17,077 nucleotides of DNA from an uncultured Erysipelotrichaceae bacterium. GTDB taxonomy: Bacteria; Bacillota_I; Bacilli_A; RF39; UBA660. The notes under the pieces were generated by a model. It searched no databases. It was not told where the DNA came from and was given only the letters and a program-made list of their open reading frames with translations. The position numbers and the translations under genes were made by a program. Every line of letters starts with the position of its first letter. Position 1 is the first letter of the stretch. The stretch lies in assembly GCA_902783405.1 (NCBI GenBank), contig CACZQZ010000003.1, positions 1 through 17,077 of the forward strand, given 5' to 3'. Shown here in pieces: positions 1 through 7,574 of this stretch.

Positions 1-1207
1 CAAAATCTTGTCTAATAACTGGTTTATTGGTTGGAATTGTAATAACATACATGTTATAAATATCTCTAAATTCTTCTTCTTCTGTCTTAGCAGTACCAGT
101 CATACCTGCAATTTTTTTATACATACGAAATAAGTTTTGGAATGTAATGGTTGCAAGTGTTCTAGTTTCTTCATTGATAGTTACCCCTTCTTTTGCTTCT
201 AATGCTTGATGAAGCCCATCTGAGAAACTTCTTCCTGGCATAAGTCTTCCTGTAAACTGATCGACAATAATTACTTTATCATCTTGAACAACATAATCAA
301 CGTCATTACTCATAGAATAGTTTGCTTTTAAAGCTTGACTAATAAAATGTACTAAATTAGTATTATCTAAATCGTATAGATTTTGTAAATTAAATTCTTT
401 TTCAGCTGCTTTAATTCCTTTTTCATCTAAAGTAACACTTTTCGTTTTTTCATCATAAATGTATCCATCATTTTCTTTTAATTTTTTAGCAAAACGATCT
501 GCACTTACATATAAGTTTTGAGCATTCATTTTTCCACCAGATATGATAAGTGGTGTTCTAGCTTCATCAATTAAAACAGAGTCAACTTCATCGATGATAA
601 CAAAGTTTAGTCCTCTTTGAACTCTGTCTTCTTTCCTTACAACCATATTATCTCTTAAGTAATCAAATCCAATTTCATTATTAGTTGAATACATAATATC
701 ACAGTTATATGCTTCTTGTTTTTCTCTTGGTGAATATTCTCTATAGTTTACTCCTACTGTTAAACCTAAAAAGCGGTATATTTCTCCCATCCATCCAGCA
801 TCTCTTCCAGCTAGGTATTCGTTAACCGTGATAATATGTACACCTTCACCAGATAATGCATTTAAGTAAGCTGGCATCGTAGATGTTAATGTTTTTCCTT
901 CACCTGTTTTCATTTCTGCGATATTACCATAATGAATAGCAAGCCCACCTAAAATTTGTACATAGTATGGTTTTTCACCAATTACACGAAATGCGGCCTC
1001 TCTAGCTACAGCAAATGCTTCTACTTTAATATCTTCTAGCGTTTCTCCATCAGCTAATCTTTGTTTAAATTCTTCTGTTTTATTCTTTAATTCATCATCA
1101 GATAATTTTTGCATTTCTTCATCTAAAGCTACTATTTTATCTGCTATTTTTTTAAATTTTTCTAATTCTTTATATTCATAATCAAATATCTTCTTAAATA
1201 ACTTCAT
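1..1207 (-). CDS. secA: Preprotein translocase ATPase SecA, N-terminal part (cut by window edge)
   Basis: SecA is the ATP-driven motor that pushes unfolded preproteins through the SecYEG channel. About 402 residues are visible of a protein normally near 800-900, so NBD1, the start of the preprotein crosslinking region and the approach to NBD2 are present; the rest lies beyond position 1. Seen in the translation: the start MKLFKKIFDYEYKEL, Walker A MKTGEGKT at residues 99-106, the DEAD-type Walker B with IIDEVDSVLIDEARTP, and GMTGTAKTEEEEF near the visible end, all hallmarks of SecA. The ATG at 1205-1207 follows GGAAGGTG with 7 bases of spacing; a second in-frame ATG was not needed. It lies downstream of ddl but is separated by a hairpin terminator and a probable promoter of its own, so it is likely transcribed independently. 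Identity is firm; the truncation is only the window edge. Confidence 0.97.
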   Translation of the reverse strand, partial: MKLFKKIFDYEYKELEKFKKIADKIVALDEEMQKLSDDELKNKTEEFKQRLADGETLEDIKVEAFAVAREAAFRVIGEKPYYVQILGGLAIHYGNIAEMKTGEGKTLTSTMPAYLNALSGEGVHIITVNEYLAGRDAGWMGEIYRFLGLTVGVNYREYSPREKQEAYNCDIMYSTNNEIGFDYLRDNMVVRKEDRVQRGLNFVIIDEVDSVLIDEARTPLIISGGKMNAQNLYVSADRFAKKLKENDGYIYDEKTKSVTLDEKGIKAAEKEFNLQNLYDLDNTNLVHFISQALKANYSMSNDVDYVVQDDKVIIVDQFTGRLMPGRSFSDGLHQALEAKEGVTINEETRTLATITFQNLFRMYKKIAGMTGTAKTEEEEFRDIYNMYVITIPTNKPVIRQDF

Positions 1208-1273
1208 GCATTTTCACCTTCCAACTTCTATTTTATCAAATAATAAGACAAAATACTACTTTTTACAACAATT

Positions 1274-1303
1274 TTTATAGTTTTTTAAGGAAATATATGT
1301 AAA
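1274..1303 (-). promoter_or_regulatory. Probable sigma-A-type promoter for secA
   Basis: Minus-strand TTTACA (1298-1303) and TATAAA (1274-1279) are 18 bases apart. They lie just after the ddl terminator and would give a leader of about 60 bases before the secA ATG. The region is very AT-rich, so chance matches are easy; no better pair was found in the interval. Confidence 0.4.
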
Positions 1304-1318
1304 TATTTTATATATATT

Positions 1319-1354
1319 AAAAGAGAGTTTATATGAATGAATGAACTCTCTTTT
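1319..1354 (-). terminator. Intrinsic terminator after ddl
   Basis: An 11-base-pair perfect inverted repeat (AAAAGAGAGTT and AACTCTCTTTT) surrounds a loop of about 14 bases containing ATTCATTC. On the minus strand the 3' arm ends in TTTT and continues into TTAATATATATAA-type sequence. It starts about 10 bases after the ddl stop codon and separates the murF-ddl operon from secA. The U-run is short and interrupted, so efficiency is uncertain. Confidence 0.75.
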
Positions 1355-1363
1355 CATTATTTA

Positions 1364-2560
1364 CTATATTCCTTTTGAACCTTTTATCCCTTTTAGACCT
1401 TTACTACCTTTTACACCATCAAAATTACTTAAAATATTCGTTTCAAATGAGAAAGTTTTCTTCTTTTTATTTTTGTAATCTTTAATGGCTAATGTAATCA
1501 TATCATCAAGTAAGCTATGATATTCTTTTCCTTTAGGTTCCCATAAGTAGAAAGATAATGATCCTGGAATTGTATTTGGTTCATTTACATAAACCTCCAT
1601 AGTTTCTTTATTAATTAAAAAATCAATACGACATACACCAGATAGATTAAGTGCTCTAAATGTTTTTTTAGCAAGTTCTTTAACTTGTTTACTTACTTCA
1701 TCAGATAATCTAGCTGGAATAATTCTATTCGTACTAGCCATTCCTTTTGATTTAGCACCTTTCCCATTACCAAGATATTTATCTTGATAACTCAAGAATT
1801 CATCTGCTGCGATTACTTCTTCAAGTTCACTTACTTCCATTGTTTCATAGTTTCCTAAAACACTACAGTTTACTTCTACTAAATTTGGAATTACTTTTTC
1901 TACAACAATTTTAGAATCATAATTCATAGCTTCACTAATTGCTTCATCCAAAGCGTTTTCTTCTTTTACAACTGTAATACCGACACTACTACCAAGTGTT
2001 GCTGGTTTTACAATTACTGGATATCCTAATGATTCAATATCTTTTAAAATATCACCTTTAAACTTTAAATATTCACTATCATAAAACCATGTATATGGAA
2101 CAACTGGAATGTTTTCTGTTTTCATAACTTGTTTCATTAATACTTTATCTTGTCCTACCGCTGCCCCTAAAATATGAGGTCCAACATAAGGAATACCAAT
2201 GGTTTCTAAGTAACCTGCTAATGATCCATCTTCTGCATTGTTTCCATGTACTATTGGAAACGCTATATCAATATCAGTAATTAATCTTTTAAAGAATCCT
2301 AAAGATTGAAGATAAAATTGTTCATCTTTTTTATAAAGTACACATTTTTTAGCATATTTTTTTAATGTATCAAAATCTTTATATACATCGATTTCTTCTA
2401 ACATTTTTCCTGTATACCAAATACGATCTTTTGTAATATAGATTGGAATAATATCATATTTTTCCCTATCCATAAATCCCATTGCTTGAACTGCTGAAAT
2501 AATACTTACTTCATGTTCTACGGTCTCTCCACCAAAAATTACACCAACTTTTATTTTCAT
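1364..2560 (-). CDS. ddl: D-alanine--D-alanine ligase, with Gly-X-Lys tail
   Basis: Cytoplasmic ATP-grasp enzyme joining two D-alanines to give the dipeptide that MurF uses. Residues are counted from the chosen ATG (398 aa): GGETVEHEVS at 10-19, HGNNAEDG at 105-112, ATP-binding KPATLGSSVG at 185-194, EVNCSVLG at 229-236, RIDF at 311-314 and the metal-binding NEPNTIPG at 326-333. The Lys-Tyr pair at 261-262 matches the Tyr of the E. coli DdlB Glu-Ser-Tyr triad, so D-Ala rather than D-lactate as second substrate is expected (family knowledge plus inference). The start is the ATG at 2558-2560: a GTG three codons upstream lies within the Shine-Dalgarno AGAGGTG and cannot be the start. That site overlaps the murF stop, so the two are probably translationally coupled. 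Odd feature: the last 17 residues are five Gly-X-Lys triplets plus Gly-Ile. Confidence 0.96.
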   Translation of the reverse strand: MKIKVGVIFGGETVEHEVSIISAVQAMGFMDREKYDIIPIYITKDRIWYTGKMLEEIDVYKDFDTLKKYAKKCVLYKKDEQFYLQSLGFFKRLITDIDIAFPIVHGNNAEDGSLAGYLETIGIPYVGPHILGAAVGQDKVLMKQVMKTENIPVVPYTWFYDSEYLKFKGDILKDIESLGYPVIVKPATLGSSVGITVVKEENALDEAISEAMNYDSKIVVEKVIPNLVEVNCSVLGNYETMEVSELEEVIAADEFLSYQDKYLGNGKGAKSKGMASTNRIIPARLSDEVSKQVKELAKKTFRALNLSGVCRIDFLINKETMEVYVNEPNTIPGSLSFYLWEPKGKEYHSLLDDMITLAIKDYKNKKKKTFSFETNILSNFDGVKGSKGLKGIKGSKGI

Positions 2561-2571
2561 TTCATTCACCT

Positions 2572-4137
2572 CTATTTTTCATTAAATATGTCTGGAAGAT
2601 CATTTTCTAAAAGAGCATATGTTTCCCCTTCTTTAAGTTTTCCAATCAAAGGAAACGCGAGTCTTACATCATTTAAAATATGAATATGTTCTTCCTTATA
2701 TCCTTTTTCTTTTAGTCCTTCATAAATTGGTTTTGTTTGCATTTCACCTATTAATATAACTTCATCACATACATCAGCAATTTGTCTTCCGAAATTTTTA
2801 TTAATTTCATCTTGCTCTTTACCCATTTCAATCATACCAGGAGTAACAATAATTTTTTTACCAGGCATTAAATTTAAAACATCTAAAGCCATCTTTGACC
2901 CTACTGGATTAGAATTATAAGCATCATCGATAATATGTATATCTCCCATCTTTTTAAGTTCTAATCGATGTTCTACTGGAGTTACTGAAAGCACTCCTTG
3001 AATAAGTTGTTCTATACTTACACCAAGTTCTTTTCCAAGGGCAATAGAAGCTAAAATATTATAAATATTGGCTTTTCCTAATAATTTAGTCCTAAAATGA
3101 TATTTATTTTCATCACCTTTAAAGATACAATCAAATTCCGTTCCATTTGGAGATAATTTAATATTAATAGCTTTTACATCTGCATCTTCATCAATACCAA
3201 TCCAAACAATTTTACAAGTATTTTTTAGTTTATAAGAGCGCTGCATTTCATCGTCTTTGTTTAAAATACCAATTCCATCTGTTGGAAGGGATTCAATAAG
3301 TTCAAATTTACCATCCCTAATATTCTCTCTTGATCCAAAGCTTTCTAAATGAGCTGTTCCAATTCTAGTTAAAATACCATAAGTTGGATGCATCATATCA
3401 CAAAGTTCTTTGATTTCTCCCTTTTGAAATGCTCCCATTTCTGCTATAAAATAATCATTAAATTTATCTAAATAATTATTAATCGAAAGCATCATACCAT
3501 TAGGAGTATTATAGTTTTTAGGCGTTTTAAAAACATTATATTTTATATCTAAAACATCATACAAAATATTTTTACTACTTGTTTTTCCATAACTACCTGT
3601 AATACCAATAACTTTTAGATTTTTCATTTCTTTTAACTTATTCATAGCTTTACTTTTATAATAATGTCCGACCATTTTTTCGATTGGCATATTTAAAATA
3701 TTGGATATCATGAGTACAAAAGGATTCATATAAATTAAAAGACTTAAAAACAAATAATTTATAGTGTTACTATCTTTACTACAAAATAAAATAATCGGAA
3801 TTAAATAAAGTATCGATGTAGTCATAATAAGTCTTTTCACTCTTTTAGTTATTTTTAAAGGTAATTTATCTTGTGTTTTATTTTTCTTCTCAAGTATAAT
3901 TAAAACGATATAAAAACAAATTCCTATAATAAAACTAATAAGCTCTTGTTTTAGGAAGAAAACAAGTAAAATAATCATAATGATTTCTACATTGAGTAAT
4001 ACTTTTTGCTTATTATCCCAAATCCATTTTAAATATCTATGATCATCATCATACCAATTTTGTTGTAAAAGTTGCAAATATTTCTTTGCCTTTATAACAA
4101 GATATATAATACTAATCAATAAAACTAAATATTTCAT
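2572..4137 (-). CDS. murF: MurF-type ligase with N-terminal membrane domain
   Basis: UDP-MurNAc-tripeptide--D-alanyl-D-alanine ligase, the last cytoplasmic step in building the peptidoglycan pentapeptide. The Mur-ligase central ATPase domain begins near residue 172: P-loop GITGSYGKTSSK at 178-189, TPKNYNTPNG at 205-214, EMGAFQKGE at 233-241, RIGTAHLESFGS at 258-269. The C-terminal domain has PVEHRLE at 387-393 and DDAYNSNP at 404-411; the YN(A/S)NP motif points to MurF rather than MurE (DNPR). Length is 521 against about 450 for the family. The normal N-terminal substrate-binding domain is not recognisable; instead residues 1-160 hold about five hydrophobic segments (about 3-16, 47-63, 65-82, 103-119, 127-148), implying a membrane-bound enzyme. 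The ATG follows TGAGGTGAT, which includes the TGA stop of the upstream hydrolase. ddl starts 11 bases after its stop. A MurF paralogue with another substrate is possible, but adjacency to ddl favours MurF. Confidence 0.88.
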   Translation of the reverse strand: MKYLVLLISIIYLVIKAKKYLQLLQQNWYDDDHRYLKWIWDNKQKVLLNVEIIMIILLVFFLKQELISFIIGICFYIVLIILEKKNKTQDKLPLKITKRVKRLIMTTSILYLIPIILFCSKDSNTINYLFLSLLIYMNPFVLMISNILNMPIEKMVGHYYKSKAMNKLKEMKNLKVIGITGSYGKTSSKNILYDVLDIKYNVFKTPKNYNTPNGMMLSINNYLDKFNDYFIAEMGAFQKGEIKELCDMMHPTYGILTRIGTAHLESFGSRENIRDGKFELIESLPTDGIGILNKDDEMQRSYKLKNTCKIVWIGIDEDADVKAINIKLSPNGTEFDCIFKGDENKYHFRTKLLGKANIYNILASIALGKELGVSIEQLIQGVLSVTPVEHRLELKKMGDIHIIDDAYNSNPVGSKMALDVLNLMPGKKIIVTPGMIEMGKEQDEINKNFGRQIADVCDEVILIGEMQTKPIYEGLKEKGYKEEHIHILNDVRLAFPLIGKLKEGETYALLENDLPDIFNEK

Positions 4138-4148
4138 CTTTTATCACC

Positions 4149-4880
4149 TCAAGATAAGAAACTTCTAAGAATGGAAATAACCCTTCCTCTAAATTCAAGA
4201 TATGCATAATGCGTTCCACCCTCTAGTTCTATTACCGCTGCATCTTTCATTAATGATTCTAATTTATAAGCATCTTCTAAAGCCACAGCAGCATCTTTTG
4301 TCCCCCATATTAAAAGAGCTGGGCAACTAATTTTTTTTACAGTTTCAGTCAAATCTAAATTAACATGTTCTACTAAAATCTTTCTCATCATTGGACTTGC
4401 ATTTTTATAATCTGTACTTCCAATATGTTTTTTAGCAAATTCTTCTAAATTATTAATTCCAGGGACTTTTTTTAACCCTTTTAGAATCTTTGTTTTAACG
4501 CTAGTCTTTTGAATTTCTTTTCGGTATGGACTTGCAAATAAAACGATTTTATCTACTTGATATTTACTTGCATACATCAGGGTAACTTTACCGCCAAAGG
4601 AATGTCCAAGTAAAGTAAAATGTTCTACATTCAATTTTGTTAATAATTCGTGAACCATATCAGCAAAATCTTCAATAGTCCAAACCTCTTTTGGTTCTTC
4701 ACTTTCTCCAAAGCCAGGGAAATCTAAAATGATTAATCTATTTTCTTTTACAAAAGGATCCGCTAGTGGTTTCATCATTTCTATATTTTGACCCCATCCA
4801 TGCAAAAAAATGAGCGCATTTCCATCTTGTTTCCCATAATCTATATAATGAATTTTTGTATTTTTAATTTCTATTTCCAT
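4149..4880 (-). CDS. Alpha/beta-hydrolase fold protein
   Basis: Cytoplasmic hydrolase of the MhpC/MenH-like alpha/beta fold, 243 aa from the chosen start. Visible: HGWG oxyanion-hole motif at residues 27-30, DFPGFGES at 53-60, nucleophile elbow GHSFGG with Ser94, acid Asp196 in IWGTKDAAV, and His224 in GGTHYAYLE, so a complete Ser-Asp-His triad. No signal peptide or membrane segment follows from this start. The substrate cannot be read from the sequence; esterase, lipase or C-C hydrolase are all possible. The ATG at 4878-4880 was chosen because GGTGA lies 5 bases upstream; longer in-frame starts (ATG at about 4898 and 4892, TTG at 4916) lack a convincing ribosome site. It stands 47 bases after the CPBP gene and 11 bases before murF, with its stop inside the murF Shine-Dalgarno, so it is a member of the cell-wall operon. 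Confidence 0.9.
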   Translation of the reverse strand: MEIEIKNTKIHYIDYGKQDGNALIFLHGWGQNIEMMKPLADPFVKENRLIILDFPGFGESEEPKEVWTIEDFADMVHELLTKLNVEHFTLLGHSFGGKVTLMYASKYQVDKIVLFASPYRKEIQKTSVKTKILKGLKKVPGINNLEEFAKKHIGSTDYKNASPMMRKILVEHVNLDLTETVKKISCPALLIWGTKDAAVALEDAYKLESLMKDAAVIELEGGTHYAYLEFRGRVISILRSFLS

Positions 4881-4927
4881 AGAGTTCACCATTCTCATTA
4901 TAACAGAAAATAACAAGAAAATATAGA

Positions 4928-5731
4928 TTAATCGTTATTTTCCTGTTTTTTTATCTGTAATAATGTAAAGATAAACATCATTCCTAGAAAAAATAGTATA
5001 CCGATTTTATAGTTTTTGCTTTGAATATATATATAAGGCATAATTAGAGGAACTAATAAATTGCCTATCATATGAGCAAATATTGGAACTTTGATATTTT
5101 TGTATTTTTCAAATAAATAAGTAAACCATATTCCCATAACACATGCATAAATCATTGTTGTAATATTTTGATGAAGTATTGTAAATATTATAATCATCAT
5201 AATAAATGATGTTTTCTTTGTAAATGCTTCTTGTAATTTCTGATATAAAATTCCCCTAAAAAAAAGTTCTTCTGTGATAGGTCCAATCATTCCACTTAAA
5301 AGAAGATACCAAATACTAAGATTAATTTCATTATAAGAAAAATGAGATAAAACGATGTTTAATCCGATAGAAAGCGTGGATGTTAGTATCATAATTTGAA
5401 TTAATGAATACCTCGCAATCGTTATCTTTTTAGGTTTTATTTTACAATATTTAAATGCAAACAAAAGAAGTGGAATAAGATTTAAAAAGCTATATAAGCA
5501 TAAATGTTTTTCCAGAAAATCATAAAATTCTTTTTTAAAACTACTAGTCTTTAAAAAAGCATTAAACATATTATCGATCATTTGATGATCAACTAAAGGA
5601 TAAAGTGCTTTAAATTCTTGTATTTTATTTTCTCTAAAAACTAAAAGCATAAATAGTAAAATTAGAAAAAAGCTAACTCCATAAAGAGCTAGCCATAAAA
5701 AACTTTTGATAAATGTTTTAATTTTTTTCAT
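4928..5731 (-). CDS. CPBP-family intramembrane metalloprotease
   Basis: Polytopic membrane protein of the CPBP (CAAX prenyl protease 2/Abi/bacteriocin-processing) family. Counting from the ATG at 5729-5731 (267 aa), motif 1 is EELFFR with Glu154, Glu155 and Arg159, motif 2 is FTILH with His187, and motif 3 is HMIGN with His220 and Asn224; together these are the metal and catalytic residues of the family. Hydrophobic segments are at about 10-32, 78-94, 108-130, 140-152, 175-187, 191-207, 218-234 and 242-258. In bacteria members process peptides or are linked to bacteriocin immunity; the target here is unknown. The start is ambiguous: a TTG at 5738-5740 has the better-placed AAGGA (5 bases away), while the ATG is about 14 bases from it. 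Either way the gene overlaps the end of the SPFH gene by 14-23 bases, so translational coupling is likely. Confidence 0.9.
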   Translation of the reverse strand: MKKIKTFIKSFLWLALYGVSFFLILLFMLLVFRENKIQEFKALYPLVDHQMIDNMFNAFLKTSSFKKEFYDFLEKHLCLYSFLNLIPLLLFAFKYCKIKPKKITIARYSLIQIMILTSTLSIGLNIVLSHFSYNEINLSIWYLLLSGMIGPITEELFFRGILYQKLQEAFTKKTSFIMMIIIFTILHQNITTMIYACVMGIWFTYLFEKYKNIKVPIFAHMIGNLLVPLIMPYIYIQSKNYKIGILFFLGMMFIFTLLQIKKQENND

Positions 5732-6611
5732 TTTTGTCAAACATTTCCTTAACCGTAGTACCTAAAGTAGCTACATTAGATAATTCTGTTGGTAAAAAGA
5801 TTTTATTAGCAGAACCATTTGCGACTTCTTTAAGTGTTTCTAAACTTTTTAAAGTTAAAACAGAGTTATCAGCACCAGCTTCTTTTATCAAGCGTATACT
5901 ATCAGCTTCTGCTTGTTTTAATTTAAGTAAAGCTTCTGCCTCACCTTCAGCAATACGGATTTGTGATTCCCTTTTTGCTTCTGCTCTTAAAATAGCACTT
6001 TCTTTTTCTCCTTCAGCAATCAAAATACTTGATTTCTTTTCTCCTTCAGCTTTTAAAATTTGCTCTCTACGTTCTCTTTCTGCGCGCATTTGTTTTTCCA
6101 TAGATTCTTGTATATCTCTTGGTGGAATAATATTTTTAACTTCTACTCTATTTACTTTTACTCCCCAAGGATCAGTTGCTTCATCTAAAATAGCTCTCAT
6201 TTTGGTATTGATAATATCTCTCGATGTTAATGTTTGATCTAATTCTAATTCTCCAATAATATTTCTAAGTGTTGTAGCAGTTAAGTTTTCAATCGCACTG
6301 ATTGGGTTTTCAACTCCATAAGTATATAGTTTTGGATCTGTTATTTGAAAATAAACGACTGTATCTATTTGCATCGTTACGTTATCTTTTGTAATAACAG
6401 GTTGTGGTGCGAAATCTTTTACAATTTCTTTTAATGTAATTTTAGAAGCTACTCTATCAATAAATGGCATTTTAAAATGAACTCCATTATGCCAAGTTTT
6501 ATAGTATGATCCTAACCTTTCTACAACAAAAGCACTAGCTTGTGATACTATTTTAATATTTGGAACAATTAGTAACACAATTAAAATCAAAGCAATAATT
6601 AAAAAATCCAT
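5718..6611 (-). CDS. SPFH/prohibitin-domain slipin (QmcA/stomatin type)
   Basis: Membrane-anchored scaffold protein of 297 aa, close in layout to E. coli QmcA and the paraslipins. One N-terminal hydrophobic segment (residues 3-17) is followed directly by the SPFH domain, about 20-170, with ERLGSYYKTWHNGVHFKMPF, QPVITKDNV, ENPISAIENLTATTLRNIIG and DPWGVKVNRVEVKNI. Residues about 168-235 form a charged coiled coil with near-repeats of (I/L)xAEGEK and the Glu-Ala-rich AEGEAEALLKL typical of oligomerisation. The tail has IFLPTELSN, as in many slipins. Homologues build large ring-like assemblies and organise membrane microdomains; the cargo is unknown. The ATG follows AAGGAGT with six bases of spacing, and that site contains the TAG stop of nfeD, the usual partner gene. 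Identity of the family is secure; assignment to a named gene is not. Confidence 0.95.
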   Translation of the reverse strand: MDFLIIALILIVLLIVPNIKIVSQASAFVVERLGSYYKTWHNGVHFKMPFIDRVASKITLKEIVKDFAPQPVITKDNVTMQIDTVVYFQITDPKLYTYGVENPISAIENLTATTLRNIIGELELDQTLTSRDIINTKMRAILDEATDPWGVKVNRVEVKNIIPPRDIQESMEKQMRAERERREQILKAEGEKKSSILIAEGEKESAILRAEAKRESQIRIAEGEAEALLKLKQAEADSIRLIKEAGADNSVLTLKSLETLKEVANGSANKIFLPTELSNVATLGTTVKEMFDKNEKN

Positions 6612-6615
6612 AAAT

Positions 6616-7029
6616 CTACTCCTTTTCTACTTTCAATTTTACACCGTTTATCTCTAGTATTTTAACGGTTTCATCTTTTAAAATATCATCGTCTGCGTAT
6701 GCTGTCCATCTTTTCCCATCAACTTTTACTTCACCCATATGATTTTTATAAATATCATCTGTAACAATTCCTTTCATTCCAATAATACGGTCTAAATTTG
6801 TTTTTTCTTTTTTTCCAACTAATTTTTCTTCTAATTTTTTTCTAGTTGTAAGAAGTAAAATAATACCTAAAATAACAAAAATCGCAAATTGGATAGCAAA
6901 GTCATCAATGACAAATGACGCTAGTAATGCCACTATACCACTAATTACAAACCAAATGGTTGTAAGTCCAACAGTCAAAAACTCAACAAATGCTAAGATG
7001 ATGATTACAGCTAACCACTCATACCACAT
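6616..7029 (-). CDS. NfeD family protein, short form (YbbJ-like)
   Basis: Membrane protein of 137 aa. Three hydrophobic segments (about 5-20, 22-40 and 44-62) are followed by a charged linker and a C-terminal OB-fold-like domain at about 78-137, with IIGMKGIVTDDI, GEVKVDGKRWTAYADD and ETVKILEINGVKLKV, the usual NfeD soluble-domain pattern. The ClpP-like serine protease domain of long NfeD proteins is absent. Short NfeD genes typically sit directly before an SPFH gene, as here (4 bases between stop and start), and are thought to interact with that scaffold. The start is the ATG at 7027-7029; a GTG three codons upstream lies within the AGGTGAGG ribosome site. It is the first gene after a good promoter, so it probably heads the operon down to ddl. 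Exact function is unknown. Confidence 0.93.
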   Translation of the reverse strand: MWYEWLAVIIILAFVEFLTVGLTTIWFVISGIVALLASFVIDDFAIQFAIFVILGIILLLTTRKKLEEKLVGKKEKTNLDRIIGMKGIVTDDIYKNHMGEVKVDGKRWTAYADDDILKDETVKILEINGVKLKVEKE

Positions 7030-7046
7030 TTTCCTCACCTAGCTTT

Positions 7047-7075
7047 ATTATACTATAGCGCCTTTCTAAAGACAA
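7047..7075 (-). promoter_or_regulatory. Sigma-A-type promoter of the nfeD-to-ddl operon
   Basis: Minus-strand TTGTCT (7070-7075) and TATAAT (7047-7052) are exactly 17 bases apart. The start site would be near 7040, giving a very short leader that still contains the AGGTGAGG ribosome site of nfeD. It lies immediately after a terminator hairpin, which supports a real operon boundary. Confidence 0.75.
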
Positions 7076-7108
7076 GAAAAAAATATACAATTTAACAAAC
7101 TGTATATT
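7076..7108 (-). terminator. Intrinsic terminator enclosing the stop codon of the preceding gene
   Basis: On the minus strand an 8-base-pair stem AATATACA/TGTATATT (arms 7101-7108 and 7082-7089) with an 11-base loop runs into a T tract of about eight. The 5' arm is made of the last sense codons and the TAA stop (7092-7094) lies in the loop of the 143-residue ORF. Nothing else in the interval looks like a terminator, and a new promoter follows at once. Confidence 0.75.
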
Positions 7109-7523
7109 CTATTTTATGTTTAATTTCTTCTTTTAATTCATCTTTCTGTAAATATATCTTTTGAATGGGAATCCCATAAAAAGATAGTTGATAGTAATCT
7201 TTTTGAAATCCATGATTTTTAAGTTCATTTAAATAATACTTTGTAAATTTTCTTACACTATTCTCGTTTATTTTTTCTAAAAATGTGTATTTTTTTAAAT
7301 AATTCAATCTTTCTTTATATAAAGGATTAATATATGGATTTATATAAAGTATTTGTGTATTATTGAGTTTTAATAAAATATTTTTATCTGACAAATCTTT
7401 CACTTCTAAACATAATATATTGTTTTCTTCTATATCTAAATAAGAAACAGTTTCTATATTATCTTTTTTAAATAATAAAAAAATAATAAACAAGAAAAAA
7501 AATAATAAGATAAATTTTTTCAT
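7092..7523 (-). CDS. Small membrane-anchored protein of unknown function
   Basis: I do not recognise this 143-residue protein. Seen: a strongly hydrophobic, Phe-rich N-terminus (MKKFILLFFFLFIIFLLFKK, residues 1-20) that would act as an uncleaved signal anchor or signal peptide, no lipobox Cys after it, then about 120 residues likely outside the membrane. The body mixes beta-like stretches (NILCLEVKDLSDKNILLKL; TQILYINPYINPLY) with a Lys/Tyr-rich helical part (about 75-105) and a basic C-terminus ending in Val-Cys. The ATG follows GAGGTGAT with good spacing, which supports translation. It comes 51 bases after the large coiled-coil gene, with no clear promoter or terminator between, so it is probably the last gene of that transcript. 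The terminator after it covers its own stop codon. Function cannot be inferred. Confidence 0.72.
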   Translation of the reverse strand: MKKFILLFFFLFIIFLLFKKDNIETVSYLDIEENNILCLEVKDLSDKNILLKLNNTQILYINPYINPLYKERLNYLKKYTFLEKINENSVRKFTKYYLNELKNHGFQKDYYQLSFYGIPIQKIYLQKDELKEEIKHKIEYTVC

Positions 7524-7574
7524 AAAATCACCTCATTATTTTTATTTTGTCACTTTTTGTAAGTTTTATACGAA

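Noticed and set aside
4897..4902. Perfect TATAAT just upstream of the hydrolase gene
   Set aside because: The sequence 17 bases upstream (TATATT) is a poor -35, and transcription would start about at the ribosome site; more likely AT-rich chance within the operon.
5734..6237. Plus-strand open frame of 167 codons opposite the SPFH gene
   Set aside because: It is antisense to a clear slipin; its Ser/Ala/Phe-rich composition mirrors the repetitive coiled-coil codons, and it has no family signature.
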